A stretch of DNA of 64,000 bases from Tetramitus jugosus (taxonomy: Eukaryota; Heterolobosea; Eutetramitea; Acrasida; Vahlkampfiidae): NCBI GenBank assembly GCA_937625935.1, contig OW569378.1, forward strand, positions 310,001-374,000, given 5' to 3'. A model generated the notes under the pieces. That model was not told the DNA's origin, did no database searches, and was given only the letters and a program-made list of their open reading frames with translations. Of this stretch, positions 42,357 to 53,526 are shown in pieces. Each line of letters begins with the position of its first letter. Position 1 is the first letter of the stretch. Both the position numbers and the translations under genes were made by a program.

Positions 42357-43424
42357 ATGAAAAGATATAGTCGAAATCAAGGTCACTTGATCGTTTTGCT
42401 TGTGTCCCTGTTCACAATGATGATGATGCACGTCACAAGAGGTGAAGATCCTCCTGTGACGATAAACGTAGCAGGTGGCGTGCTTCTTGCACCTCCAGAT
42501 GAAAAGCAATGGACATGGACTCAGTTTATTGTTGACCTCTATCAAACGCAGCAATTCTTGCAAGTGTTGACAGTGTGCGCGACGAATTCCTTTTTGATAC
42601 CTGCCATTTACATGGCTTATAAGCGGTGCATGTACCCAGAGTGCGTTGGAGTTTTCATGCTGTTTGTAACGAGCACGTTCTATCATATTGGTGAGACATT
42701 GGGAGTGAAAATACTGGGGATGAATCATGGTCAATGGCATCGACTGGACAACATTTTCGTTATTTGCTCGCTGCAGAATTTGTTGTTTTTCTTGTGCTTT
42801 AGTACTTGTGTGACTCATATTCGTCAAAACACGCAAGATGAGTCCGCTGCGAATATGATGCGGTACATTGCGAGTGATGAAAAGTTTATTTCTCTTCAAA
42901 AGAAATGGTTAGAGTTTATGAGATGGGCATCGAATGCCATGGTAATATTCTGTCAGGAGAAGGGACCTTGGAATGAATTGTACACGATATTGCCCATTTT
43001 ATTAGTGTTGATTTACTGCTTTTATCACTTGTATAGGACTCCATATCGATACAAACCGAGATACAATATGAAAAGATTGAGTTACGGTCTTGTTTTCATG
43101 ATCATTGGTGTCGTGTTTTTCATCCGGGGATTAGACGACAGTAATGACTACTTGAAGATCAATCATGGATTATGGCATAGCTTCGCGGCAATTGGTTCAA
43201 TGTTTCTCTTTGATGGGAAGCAGACTTCGAAGCGAGTAATCAAACTACTGGCACAGAGAGAGGCTCGTATTGAGTCACTGGACGAACAGTATGCCAACAA
43301 TAGCAAATCAGCGAATGATACGTCAACTCCTATCGCTAAATCTCACTCATCATCCGTGGCATCATTCACTGTTCATAGCCGAGTGAGGGAGATTCACCCG
43401 TTGACATCTGAATACGACGTATAA
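42357..43424 (+). CDS. CREST-superfamily (TMEM8/PGAP6-like) seven-helix membrane protein
   Basis: 355 residues from the ATG at 42357. A signal peptide (MKRYSRNQGHLIVLLVSLFT and on) ends near HVTRGED. Several helices follow. The family-type conserved residues are ATNSFLIPAIYMAYKR, a Ser-x-x-x-His pair in TSTFYHIGE, GQWHRLDNIF, and, near the end, INHGLWHSFAAIGSMF. These His and Asp residues are the presumed metal-binding hydrolase centre of the CREST group, whose members include lipid hydrolases and GPI-processing enzymes. The C-terminus is a Ser-rich cytosolic tail. Confidence 0.65.
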   Translation: MKRYSRNQGHLIVLLVSLFTMMMMHVTRGEDPPVTINVAGGVLLAPPDEKQWTWTQFIVDLYQTQQFLQVLTVCATNSFLIPAIYMAYKRCMYPECVGVFMLFVTSTFYHIGETLGVKILGMNHGQWHRLDNIFVICSLQNLLFFLCFSTCVTHIRQNTQDESAANMMRYIASDEKFISLQKKWLEFMRWASNAMVIFCQEKGPWNELYTILPILLVLIYCFYHLYRTPYRYKPRYNMKRLSYGLVFMIIGVVFFIRGLDDSNDYLKINHGLWHSFAAIGSMFLFDGKQTSKRVIKLLAQREARIESLDEQYANNSKSANDTSTPIAKSHSSSVASFTVHSRVREIHPLTSEYDV

Positions 43425-43788
43425 TTTTCGTCGCTCCTTTGAGAAGTGATACCGAAAAAGTGATCATTGAACAACAAGTTGTCGTGTCACATGCAAGTAA
43501 GTACAATACATTAATCAAATGAGATGGATCAGAAAAGTCACCAAGGGTTCCACTTTATTCAGAACAGTACTGTTACTTACGGGATCTGAACTCTCTCGGT
43601 TCACTATAACTCAGTAACCAAGAGAGAATTGAATGACTTTGCCTTCACGAAAAACACAAAAAAAGAGAAATAGTGTACAACTAGTGGTCGTCTGTGCAAG
43701 CAAATACACTGAGGCGAATAATAAAGTACAGAGAGTGGGCACAAATGCATCACACAAATTCCTTAGGGAATCAATATTTGTCATTCTC
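43425..43788. other. Intergenic 3' flanks of convergent genes
   Basis: No gene seen. It contains the palindrome AACAGTACTGTT at 43563-43574 and, close by, CTCTCGGTT paired with AACCAAGAG (stem with one mismatch), which could be terminator-like structure. Confidence 0.4.
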
Positions 43789-44655
43789 TCACATGAGAGT
43801 GCAAACCTTCTTCCAAGGAGCCTTCTTCTTTGTTGGCTTGTTTCGTCTCTTGAACCTCTTGGCAGCCTTCTTATCTCTGGGGCACACCACAGCAGCAATA
43901 CATTCGTCAAAGGCTTCCATGAGACCCTTCTTTGATAGTGCACTGCACTCGATAAATCCATCGAGCTTATAATCCCTAACCATTTGTAAGCCGTCATCCC
44001 TGGACAAGGGCACAGTTCTCTTCTCGTTCATCTTGATAACCACGCTCCTGTGATCTCTCATGTCAATCTTTGTTGCTACGAGAATAATGGGCACATTTGG
44101 TGTGTGCTCTCGTATTTCCGGAACCCATTTTCGCCCAATATTGAGGGCCGTTTCCGGATCTACAGACGAGTAGCACAGCATAAAAACATTGGTGTGAGGA
44201 TAGGACATTGGTCTTAGCTTATCATAGTCCTCTTGTCCAGCAGTATCCCATAGACTCAACCGAACAATTTTATCATCCGAGTTGGGAGTTCTGGGAGAGG
44301 AGGGACTGCCCAACGAATCTAGTCTCTGTCCTATACCAATTCCTTGATTGTTGATTCGTGAGGGTGTCGAAGGACTCTTACTGTCGTTGTTCGATGATGA
44401 CGAAGACGACGAAAAATGGCCACTGATATTCCTAGCTCTCTTGCCACTGCTAATACTGCTGCTACTTCCACTATTGTTTCGGTGACTGTTCTTACTGGAT
44501 GACCAAACGACATTGGCCGTATAATGCTCAAACACTGTCGGTATGTAATCCCCAGGGAAATAATTGTGAGTGTAGCTTACAAGGAGACTAGTTTTTCCGA
44601 CGCCTCCATCGCCGACTACAACGAGCTTTATGTCATGGTCATATTCTTGTTTCAT
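43789..44655 (-). CDS. Rho/Rac family GTPase with a ~75-residue insert after switch I
   Basis: 288 residues from the ATG at 44655. All G motifs are present: GDGGVGKTSLL (G1), switch I YIPTVFEHYTANV, WDTAGQEDYDKLRPMSYP (G3), ATKIDMRDHR (G4) and ECSALSKKG (G5). The C-terminus is polybasic (KKAAKRFKRRNKPTKKKAPW) and ends CTLM, a CAAX box for prenylation. Switch II and LRPMSYP match Rac/Cdc42. Between beta-2 and beta-3 (residues about 51-127), where Rac has about a dozen residues, there is a Ser-rich, partly basic insert. It is in frame with no stop and no convincing GT-AG pair restoring a normal loop. Expected role: membrane-bound control of actin. Confidence 0.92.
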   Translation of the reverse strand: MKQEYDHDIKLVVVGDGGVGKTSLLVSYTHNYFPGDYIPTVFEHYTANVVWSSSKNSHRNNSGSSSSISSGKRARNISGHFSSSSSSSNNDSKSPSTPSRINNQGIGIGQRLDSLGSPSSPRTPNSDDKIVRLSLWDTAGQEDYDKLRPMSYPHTNVFMLCYSSVDPETALNIGRKWVPEIREHTPNVPIILVATKIDMRDHRSVVIKMNEKRTVPLSRDDGLQMVRDYKLDGFIECSALSKKGLMEAFDECIAAVVCPRDKKAAKRFKRRNKPTKKKAPWKKVCTLM

Positions 44656-45555
44656 TGGTGGGCAAAAGTTTTGGGTGGGTGGTGTTGTTTGAGAGGGTTC
44701 TAGTGTGTGGTGTGAAGAAAAAGATGTGACTCAGTGATGGTGATAGGTATGGGTGTTTGTTTCTCTTCCCGAAAGATCTCACGGGTTTTTCGAATAAGTG
44801 GAAAGTCTGTGGAGTCAAAGAAAGGTAGCAATCGTAAGTAACAACAAGTATTCGCTAGTTTTGTTCGAAGAGGAAGAGTGTGATTGATGGTGTTTGATTG
44901 TGATGTTCTCAATTCAAAAAAAGAACCAAGTCTGACGTTAAATGGTGATGGTAATCCTCGAATCGTATTCGTTATGTCAGAAGAGATGAGTTGAGTTGAC
45001 GAGAGTTCTTTATCGCGTGGGTGCTGTCAACCATGACAAAATTATGCGAAGATTCAATACTCCGACCGTAAGGATTCTTTGTAAGCGTGTTATTGGACCA
45101 TATGGGAAAGAATATATCGGGAAGTGATGGTTGCCAAGAAATAATGATTGGAACGCTGACTCTGGTCAATTTTATTTTGAAAAGTCCTTTGGGTTCCAAC
45201 AACGTATAGTTGGACTTCTGGGTTGTCCGACTTCGGCCTGACAGTACTTGGTTCCATGCTCTAGACCAATTCAACGGATTCTTTCTGGATGTCAAATTTT
45301 TCACGGATAAGAGAGGGGATTTGAGAGAGTGAAAGGTGAGCTATTCAGTGATCCGTAGATCAAGAAAAAGAAGGTACCAACTCTTGAACTAAATAAAATG
45401 TACTGATGAGAATCGTCCATGATTATCCACTTAAATCCTATGATCATTGATTCGGATGCCTCAGTGTCCCCTTTTTTTCCTTTGTTGTATTCAACGTTGC
45501 AACTTCGTGTCGGCGTCAAGCATCTACAGTTCAATTTCTCCGCCCGAAAACTGTT
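44656..45555. other. 900-base gap with a possible coding remnant
   Basis: It separates the divergent starts at 44655 (minus) and 45556 (plus). Most shows nothing, apart from the remnant at 44972-45304 listed separately. TCCGCCCGAAAA at 45539-45550 is an E2F-like element right before the next start. Confidence 0.4.
44972..45304 (-). pseudogene. Open frame without ATG start, possible gene remnant or exon
   Basis: 110 codons are open, with an amino-acid mix typical of real protein (e.g. SNYTLLEPKGLFKIKLTRVS, PSLPDIFFPIWSNNT), and end in TAA. The frame begins at a GTG and has no ATG before its C-terminal third. A pyrimidine-rich tract and a CAG near 45285 could act as a splice acceptor, but I find no convincing upstream exon. 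It may be a decayed gene, a terminal exon or chance. Confidence 0.25.
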
Positions 45556-46944
45556 ATGTTTGTTGGCGATTTCAACTTTAGAAATCTCTCTTCTGAGAAT
45601 CAAGTCACAAAGACCATGATAGAAGAACAGATAAGTCTGAACGATAGTTCGATCGAAGGAGAACAAGATGTTCCCCGAGAGCTTGAACCAACGTTGAACA
45701 CAAGTCATGGAGAGGAAGAATCGATTCCGGATTCTGAGGCTCAAAATTCCACTGATGCAACTGTATTTACTTCCGTTCGAGGCGTGGGGACATCTGAAGA
45801 GGAGAGAATTTATCAATTGAAACTTGAAATTGAAAGATTGGCGCTTGAGACGCAAGTTCAAGAAAAGAAGCTCGGTGTGTTGAATCCCAAGTTGGTTCTC
45901 TCTGATCAGGAAGAACAAAACCGAAACAATAGCTACACAGAAGAACAGGGCGGAGAAGATGATGGGGATAGAGAGGTTTGGGTTGACGCAGAGACTGCAT
46001 TTCGTATGAGAGTGGAGTCGGCCATGCGAAAGTACTTCTCTCAGCAACCTCCTCTGGATGAAAGTAATCTTCCACATCCTCTATCTCAACTTGAACTCGC
46101 AGAACTAATTGAAGAATACGAAGAGAGAAGGAGACAACTGGAAGAGGAGGGATACTACCTCGAAGCGCAACAGGTGATGAACAAAATCAAAGAAGTGAAC
46201 TTGATCGAAACACAAAAGATGGAACAGGTAATGGCCAGAAAACAACAAAGATTGAAGAAAGATCTGAAGAAGAAACAAGAAGTGGAAATGAAGGTGTTTG
46301 GAGAGATATGGAGTGAAAAGATGGAGGAGTATGAGAAACGAGCAAAAGAAGTCGTACTAGCAACAGTGGAAAGACACAAATGGGAGATTACTGAATTGGA
46401 GAAGGTGTTAAGGTCTTCTGCCTATCTTAAGAAACCTAAATTTTCCAAGGAAGTATTGAACATGAAGAACATGCTCCAGAAATTAGTGAAACAAAAGATG
46501 TACGAAGAAGCTGATGCCCTTCGCCGGAACCTGAAGCCATTTGAGTTGAAGGATCTCGCAGACTTCCAAAAACTTGTAGAGAGTCAGATACAACAGAAGA
46601 TGAACATTGTAAAGAATCAACAGAGCCAGGAGGTTGAAGCTATCAAACAACGAATCCTCAAAGGAAAAACCGAGCTAGTAAACAATCGAAAGAATGATCA
46701 AAGAAGGCTCGAACAACAACATCACAACATACTTCAAGATTTCGAGATGAAAAAGAGAAGAGTCATAACAAAGACAAAGGACTACCTCGGAAAACAATCA
46801 TCCGTCTTGCTCTCCTCACCTAGAAAGAGTTCTCTGGATTTTTCAGTCTTATCTTTTGGAAATTCAACCTTTGACAGACTGTCTGAGCAATTACAAGGCT
46901 GCAGAAATGTTCCTTCAAACTCACAGAGACTGTTTATTTCCTAA
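45556..46944 (+). CDS. Coiled-coil protein, unknown function
   Basis: 462 residues from the ATG at 45556; Met21 (45616) is an alternative. An acidic first 70 residues lead into heptad-rich segments (about 78-105 and 160-430), such as EERRRQLEEEGYYLEAQQVM and KKKQEVEMKVFGEIWSEKME. Repeats of the form MYEEADALRRNL/YYLEAQQVMNKI resemble the K..EA..L units seen in axonemal and cytoskeletal coiled-coil proteins. A Ser-rich tail ends the protein. A cytoskeletal role is plausible but unproven. Confidence 0.65.
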   Translation: MFVGDFNFRNLSSENQVTKTMIEEQISLNDSSIEGEQDVPRELEPTLNTSHGEEESIPDSEAQNSTDATVFTSVRGVGTSEEERIYQLKLEIERLALETQVQEKKLGVLNPKLVLSDQEEQNRNNSYTEEQGGEDDGDREVWVDAETAFRMRVESAMRKYFSQQPPLDESNLPHPLSQLELAELIEEYEERRRQLEEEGYYLEAQQVMNKIKEVNLIETQKMEQVMARKQQRLKKDLKKKQEVEMKVFGEIWSEKMEEYEKRAKEVVLATVERHKWEITELEKVLRSSAYLKKPKFSKEVLNMKNMLQKLVKQKMYEEADALRRNLKPFELKDLADFQKLVESQIQQKMNIVKNQQSQEVEAIKQRILKGKTELVNNRKNDQRRLEQQHHNILQDFEMKKRRVITKTKDYLGKQSSVLLSSPRKSSLDFSVLSFGNSTFDRLSEQLQGCRNVPSNSQRLFIS

Positions 46945-47096
46945 TTCATCCCTATCTGACAACAAGATCTTGATACTAATAAAGTGAACTCCGACCGATG
47001 TCAAGTTCAGGCAGAAACACACGTGCGAATCATCACACCTTGAAAAAAACACATCCAGAAAAAGAAAATCAACCAGATCAATAATAAGAGAGAAGG

Positions 47097-49670
47097 ATGC
47101 ACCTATCAAACTCCATTATTGATTCCGTGCTGACTACTCAGACGATTGAATATGATGAACAGACCCATAGTCTCATCTTCAAACAACATGAGATTGACAT
47201 GTTTGATCCGAGTCATGTGAACTGGGTGACTGATCATTATTTGCCCTTGTTGAGTACAGCTACCACCAATTGTAATCATTTGGTGCCGTATGACAAGATT
47301 GAGTATCATCAAGACAAGAACAAGGAACTGAGAAGCTTTCAAATCTTTTCATCGAGTGATTCTGCACTCGTGAGTGCCATTTTGGATGAGAGCAGGAGTG
47401 ATAGTGCTGGTTCATGCTCCACATTGGCTCAGATCATTCATCAAAAGTATGATGAATCGTTTAAGGGGGGATTGGCAGATCAAGGAACGGGTAACATTGG
47501 TGGATTTAGCTTGGAGGACGTCATGGTTATTGCTCTGTGCTTGTTGAGTGGATTACGCGTGTTGAGCGATCATGAAATCTCGCACAACAATATCACTCCG
47601 AAATCCATCTTGTACGTGAGGGATGAGAACCGGTATTTGCTGTCGAATTATGGTGTCGGTTTTGAGAAGATGGGTCAGTTGATGTTGACTGAAAACGAAG
47701 TGTACTTTGCTCCTGAAGTGTTTGAAAGCAATCGATTCTCAGTGCATTCTGATATTTATTCGTTTGGTGCTGTCATGTTAAAAGTGATGCTCATGAGAGA
47801 TGCCTATGTTGATTTCTCTGAGCCGAACAGTGCTGATACAATTGTTGAGGAGGTTTTGCGTCGCTTGAATCGCCGTGAGCCTAATTTGAACACATTTGTT
47901 TCGCTGATTGTGAAGTGTATGTCTGATGAAGAGTCAGATAGGCCTTCACTAAGTGCAATTACTGATTCATTGATTGCTTTGGAAGATAGCATGAAAGCTC
48001 CTTCCGTTTTCGCACAGCAGTTCCAATCATACGCCGGTTTGGATGTTGTTTCAGGCGGAGGTTCCTCTAGAAAGATGGCTAAGAAGAGGTCTATTAGAAC
48101 CAGTGATTATAAGGAGGAATCAAAAGGCGCACCACCTTCAAAACCACAACCACGATTTCCATTGGTATCGAGTGCATCTCTTCCTTCACCAAAACCGCAA
48201 GCCACTGGAGCAAGTCTCTTTTATTCACCGCCACCAGTATCATCATCAGCGCCTCCACCCCCTCCTGTATCAACACCCTCTCCTGCATCTCATGTATCAT
48301 CATCACCAGCGCCTCCTCCATTCGAAAAGGAGGAAGAAGATGAAGAAGAATCTATGTGGGATATGCCCATGAGCTTTCTTCAAGTGAGTGAAACAATCAC
48401 ACGTAGCAGAAAGGAAAAAGCTGTAGAGAGGTCGGAGAGCATGGAAGAGAAAGCCTTTGAATTCCAGGGTCGTAGTTACTCAGGTGCTGCTCCAGCAACT
48501 AGTCACATGGAGCTCAAGAAAAGTAAGAAAACAACTCTGTCTTCCCTTATATCTTGGGTGAGGTCATATATCAAACCAAGTAGAGCTGCTCAGATGAGTA
48601 GTGCCAGCAAACCTCAAGCTCAGATCGAATCCTTTGACCGTATGTTATGTTTTTCACTTTTGCACTTTACTCTGCTAGACTAATCACACAAACAAATTGC
48701 GTACTTGTTCTATAGATGATATGGGACAAAAATCTGAAGAAAATGATGAGGATGTCAATATGGAAGATGACAATGAAGCCAATGTGGAGCAACCAAAGGA
48801 AAAACCAAAGGATAGATATAAGCTTCTACGACGTATTGGCGTAGGAGCTCAGGGAACATGTCTTCTCGTAGAAAGAGACGGTATACAATATGCGATGAAG
48901 GTAATACGATCCTACATTCATGTTCTGTGACAAATTTTCATTGATTTGCTAACATTATCTTCTATTCATAGCGGTTCCAAAATGCTCATTATGATGAATA
49001 TAAGAACGAGTTGGATGCCTTACAATCCCTAACAAACCCGTATATTGTATCAGTGATTGAGAGTTTTACAGATTATGACGAATGTGGTGAGGCTCTTCAT
49101 TACATTGTATTGGAGTACTGCGAACACGGGGATCTGGCACAGTTTCTCATTCGAAACTATAGAAGAAAGCAAATGCCACAAGAAAAGTTTGTACGAACAA
49201 TTGTTGACATATTGAAGGGAATAGTACATATTCACAATAATGGATGTGGCCATTTCGATCTCAAACCGGCCAATATTTTCATCACACAAAAGAATGAGAT
49301 TAAGATTGGAGACTTTGGATTCAGTTCCAAGTTTGGTCTGCCAGTCAAGGGAGGCAGCCAAGAATACGTGCCACCAGAGCAACAACAAATTGCTGGTTTT
49401 CCTTGTATCGGTACACCAAAACATGACATATTCGCACTCGGTGTCATTTGTGTAGAGATGCTCACCAGAAAGAAACGAGATTTAAAACTTGAAATGAAAA
49501 CAACGAACTGGTTTGACCAACTTTGGAGCACTGAATGCCACCAGCACTATTCTGAAGAGTTGGCTCCTTGGATCTCTGACTTACTCGCTCGTCTACCCGA
49601 CCAACGACCAATGGCCAAGGCTGCTCTCACCAAGTTGGAAACGATTTCGACCTCTTCGAATGTTCAGTGA
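47097..49670 (+). CDS. Tandem pseudokinase-kinase protein
   Basis: Three exons, 47097-48639, 48716-48900 and 48972-49670, give 808 residues. Introns are 76 and 71 nt and phases close. The N-terminal half has a kinase-like C-lobe: HNNITPKSILY (163-173) stands where HRDLKPxN should be and LSNYG (about 182-186) where DFG should be, followed by YFAPEVFES and SDIYSFGAVML. It therefore lacks catalytic Asp residues. A Ser/Pro-rich linker (about 350-420) follows. The C-terminal kinase starts near 545 (LLRRIGVGAQGTCLLVE) with the ATP Lys at 576, HFDLKPANIF (Asp672) and GDFGFSSK (Asp690). It should be active, although HRD is HFD. The order recalls kinases regulated by an upstream pseudokinase domain. 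Confidence 0.85.
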
Positions 49671-49798
49671 ATAAATTCTATGAACACAAGCCTTGCATAA
49701 TTTCATTCTGAATACAACCAGCCAAATTTTTGCTGTGTACAAAAACTCCGCTTCAACCAAAAAATGCTTCTTTCCATGATCTCAACAACCAAAAAACA

Positions 49799-51128
49799 AT
49801 GAGCAATCAATATAACATTGCCCCACCGACCAATGGTAAGATCATTCTCTACACGTCAATGGGTGAGATTGAGATTGAATTGTGGTCAAAAGGTGTGTTT
49901 CCTTTTTTATTTTTCCGTCTCCTTCCAAAATTCCTCCTTTTTTCTTACAAAAAATGTTACAAAAAATATTGGATAAACACTGCAGAAATACCAAACAATT
50001 GTAGACTATTCATCCGACGATGTCTCGAAGGTTACTATAACAATTGCATCTTCCATCGAATCATTCCAGATTTCATTGTTCAAACAGGGTTGGCCTCCAA
50101 TTGTAGTCACAAGAGCAGTGACAAAGACAAGAACAAGACAGAACCGGATGAATTTCACTCGAGAATCAAGTTTCTTCATAGAGGGATTGTAGCATGTGCA
50201 GGATCGAACGGTGAGAACGATGGTGAGTTCTTTATTACGTTGAACAAGGCGGAACAGTTGAATCACAAGCACACGATACTGGGCAAGGTCGTTGGTGATA
50301 CCATTTACAATGTTCTGAAAATGTCAGAGTTGGAAGTCGATGACGACAATACTCCCGTGCATCCTCCAAAAGTATTGAGAGCAGAAGTGGTGGTGAATCC
50401 ATTTCCCGATCTTGTCGTCAGTCAACTGCCAAGTAGTGATGTAAATAAGCAGGGAATGAAGCAGCGTAAGAAGAAGGCTGTTAAAAACGTGAATTTACTT
50501 TCATTTGGAGATGAAATTGATGAAGCAGTGACTGGTGGCATTGACAGTAGGTATGTTCAGTAACAACTAATAAGTAACATTTTTATGTGATTACGATGAA
50601 CTGACTTGCAAATTTTGTTTCAATAGTCATGATGTTCTGGACGTTTCAAAGAAGGTCTCAAAGAAGAAAAAGGTACCTCAGACGACAACTGAAGTTCCTC
50701 GAGCAATCATGACTCCAACCGCCTCTCAAAAGGTCGCAGAGACAGATGCAACACTACAACCAGAATCCTCGCCTGTACAAACTGCTCCAAAGAATATCGA
50801 AACAAAACCTACTCCTTCACTTGCCCCAAGACAGGTAGAACAACCACCTATTATAGATCGTTTCAGGAAGACTGAAACTGAAACGAAGCAACCAACAGTA
50901 ACCGAGAAGCCTGGTCGACAATCGAAATATTTGAGTAAGAAGCGAAGCCGAGGAAGCAAAGAAGAAGATACTATGGAAAAGTTGTCCAAGTTTGCTAGAG
51001 GAATTACGGACACAGATAACAAGAGTGACTGGCGCAGTCACAAGCTCGCGTTCGACAAATTGAATCAGCGAGAAGCCAACAAGGCAGAAGAAGAGTACGA
51101 AGTTTATGATCCAACAGGAAAAACTTAA
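49799..51128 (+). CDS. CWC27: Spliceosome-associated cyclophilin CWC27
   Basis: Three exons, 49799-49892, 49986-50550 and 50627-51128, give 386 residues. Introns are 93 and 76 nt. The start MSNQYNIAPPTNGKIILYT matches CWC27, and the first splice restores ELWSKEIPNNC. The cyclophilin domain has IFHRIIPDFIVQTG and GIVACAGSNGENDGEFFITL. Some residues of the active site seen in cyclophilin A differ, as in the weakly active CWC27 group. The tail carries SHDVLDVSKK, a Thr/Pro-rich linker, and the conserved end DWRSHKLAFDK...YEVYDPTGK. It joins activated spliceosomes (B-act) in the nucleus. Its stop is 14 bases from the convergent neighbour's stop. Confidence 0.93.
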
Positions 51129-51142
51129 CCGAATTGATTCAT

Positions 51143-53314
51143 TTATCTCTTTGCCTTCTTTCCTCTGTTGCTTGCAGACTGATTTGATAGCTTTCGTTTC
51201 CCACGATAACCTCTTGTCGCTCGACTACCCCGTGTGTTGCCTTTGTTCGAACTTGTGCTCTGTGGTGGTGCTACCTCCTGTGAAGCACTAGGTTTTGGCC
51301 GTGTGTTCGGATTATTGTTTTGTGGCTGCTGGATGGTGGAAGAAGAATTGCTCGTGGGCAATAAAATGACTCTGCCTGTTGTTGCTGGTTTCTCTGGCTG
51401 TTTTTCCATTAGCTTTTTCGACATTGGAGGAGGAGTAGAACTCTCATCATCAGTTTGATTATCCATTGATTCGTCTTCGTTCTCCAACAATGGCGTCTGT
51501 GATCCTTCATTCGGCTCAATGACAGGGCTAGGAGTTAACAAGTTGGAATCGTGAGACTCAAACTCTAATTCATCAGTGTCTAGTGGCTCCGATGAAACTT
51601 CCTCTTCTCTCGGCACTTCTTCAGGTTGAATAGGTAGCGTCGTGCTCTTTGTTTTTGTTGCTGTTGACTCTTGTGGTTGTAATTCTACTTGCTCGCCTAC
51701 AACTATTGCCTGTTCAGTCTCTTCGCGCGGCTCAGCAACCGTGCTCTCTATTGCACTCGACGCAGTCGGAGCTCGGACTTGATCATTGATTTGCTCGTCA
51801 ATTTGCGTCTCTGTTGGCCCAATGACTTGCTCTGGCTCCTGAATAGATGGAGGGTTCTGTGCACGCTCTCTCTCATCGAGCAACCTCCGCAGTTCTTTCT
51901 TCCGATTCATATGCTTCAGATAAAAGGGAGATAGTGTCGAATTGAGCAACAAATTCGCATGTCGCAACTTTTGAAAACAGTCTACACTCTCTGATTTCAG
52001 ATGAAACGGATCATCAACATCCTTGATTGTCTGAATCGCTGAAAACACTTGTTTCCAACCTGGTAACTGCTCTGGAATGCGCAACTCGATCGTTTGTCCA
52101 TCTCCTCCGACGGTGTTTGCGAGTGCTGTCGTATTGACCACTGGATAGGACTCGTCCATGGGAGGTGATCCATGAATGCACGGACACCAGAACCGATGAG
52201 CATCACACGGATCAAACACCACCTTGTTATTATTATTGACCACCAACAATGGTACTCGAACTTGACAATACTCACAATACAGACACTTTACACTATCATC
52301 AACGTGATTGTTCTTTGATTGTTTTTGGCTTCCATCTGCTGAAGAAAGCATCATCGTCTGCGCAGTCGCACTGTTCAACAACAATGGTCTCACTTTCCAA
52401 CCAAATATCGCAATCCAAACACACCTCTCCAACCATTCTCTCTCTCGCTGCAATTGTTCACTCGAAAACATGACACTCATTATCGATTCAATCATTTTTC
52501 GATTCGTTTGAACATAAACTTGCATAAATCGCTCATGAAACATCAAATAGGACCCAGATAATGACATGACTTGTTTCAATCTCAATAAAAACTTTGCTCT
52601 GTGCATGCGTCCTGCATTGTAAACGACACTTGAGGCATCTTCATTCTCATGATACGTAAACTGGTGACCAAACAATAGCATTTGAAAGGGAGATGACTGG
52701 TGATGATAGGCACATGATGTCCTACAGTGAGCATTCTTCATTTTTTGAATGAAACCATCACATAATTTTTTCACAATCAAACAATTCTTATCACTGTGAT
52801 CTTTCTTGCTTCTATTTTTATCATCATCATCATCACAATAGGAAGAAAGAAAAGAAGGAAGTCGAAAGCTAAGCATGACTCCACAATCCACACATTGAAT
52901 CACATCGACATCTACACATGCATAACCATATCTTGCACAAACAGGTGGCCGTATCGCAAATGGTTTATGGTACCAACTGTTATTGGTTCGTTAGCTTGTA
53001 ACTGTACTGGTGAAAACAAAATTTTCAAAAAAAAAAATTCCAAAAAAAAATGGATCGTACTTTTTGGCGGTAAAAGTCGCGACGCGGGATTTGAATTGTT
53101 TGGAGATGAATGGACTCTGTTCATTATTGTTGTGAGTGAGATGGTAATGATGATCGTGAGTCATCATGTGTTGTTGTTGCTTCATGTCATGATGTTGTTG
53201 AGATGAGTGATGATGATGATGATTGGAGAGGGAGTCTAGAAGATTTTGGATCGTGGAGATTTGTGTTGAAAGCAATGATCCATCGTCATGATCCACAGGT
53301 GATGATTGTGTCAT
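51143..53314 (-). CDS. ZC3HC1: ZC3HC1/NIPA (Rsm1-like) zinc-finger protein
   Basis: Two exons, 53314-53061 and 52976-51143, give 695 residues. The 84-nt intron (52977-53060) has donor AA|GTACGA and acceptor AACAG. Splicing gives SRVATFTAKNWYHKPFAI, then PPVCARYGYACVDVDVIQCV and DCG, which is the C3HC zinc-finger signature of the NIPA family, with a downstream Cys/His pair near NAHCRTSCAYH. The second Rsm1-type module is CLYCEYCQVRVPLL with DAHRFWCPC. The last 300 residues are disordered, acidic, and end in a basic tract (GYRGKRKLSNQSASNRGKKA), probably a nuclear signal. In animals NIPA is a nuclear-basket or F-box-like protein; yeast Rsm1/Pml39 acts at the nuclear pore in mRNA export. Confidence 0.88.
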
Positions 53315-53526
53315 TTTTGATTTTATGGTTGTTTTTTGTTTTCTTTTGGAGGAGAAACAGATTTTTTTGCAGCAAAAGAAAAACCTTTTCGCTTACTTAA
53401 CTTTGCTTCTCCAATTCATCTGCCTCCACGAACCATAGAGGCTGGTGAAATAATGAATATCACACAGATGACACTGATGTATATCCTCACTAATAGCAGC
53501 GATTCAGTGAATCATAACTTTTTGGT

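Noticed and set aside
43563-43574. Palindrome AACAGTACTGTT
   Set aside because: It is a single short palindrome in a 3' flank with no second copy seen, so I do not call it functional.
45556-46077. Minus-strand open frame running 46077-45301
   Set aside because: Most of it is antisense to the coiled-coil gene and lacks coding character.
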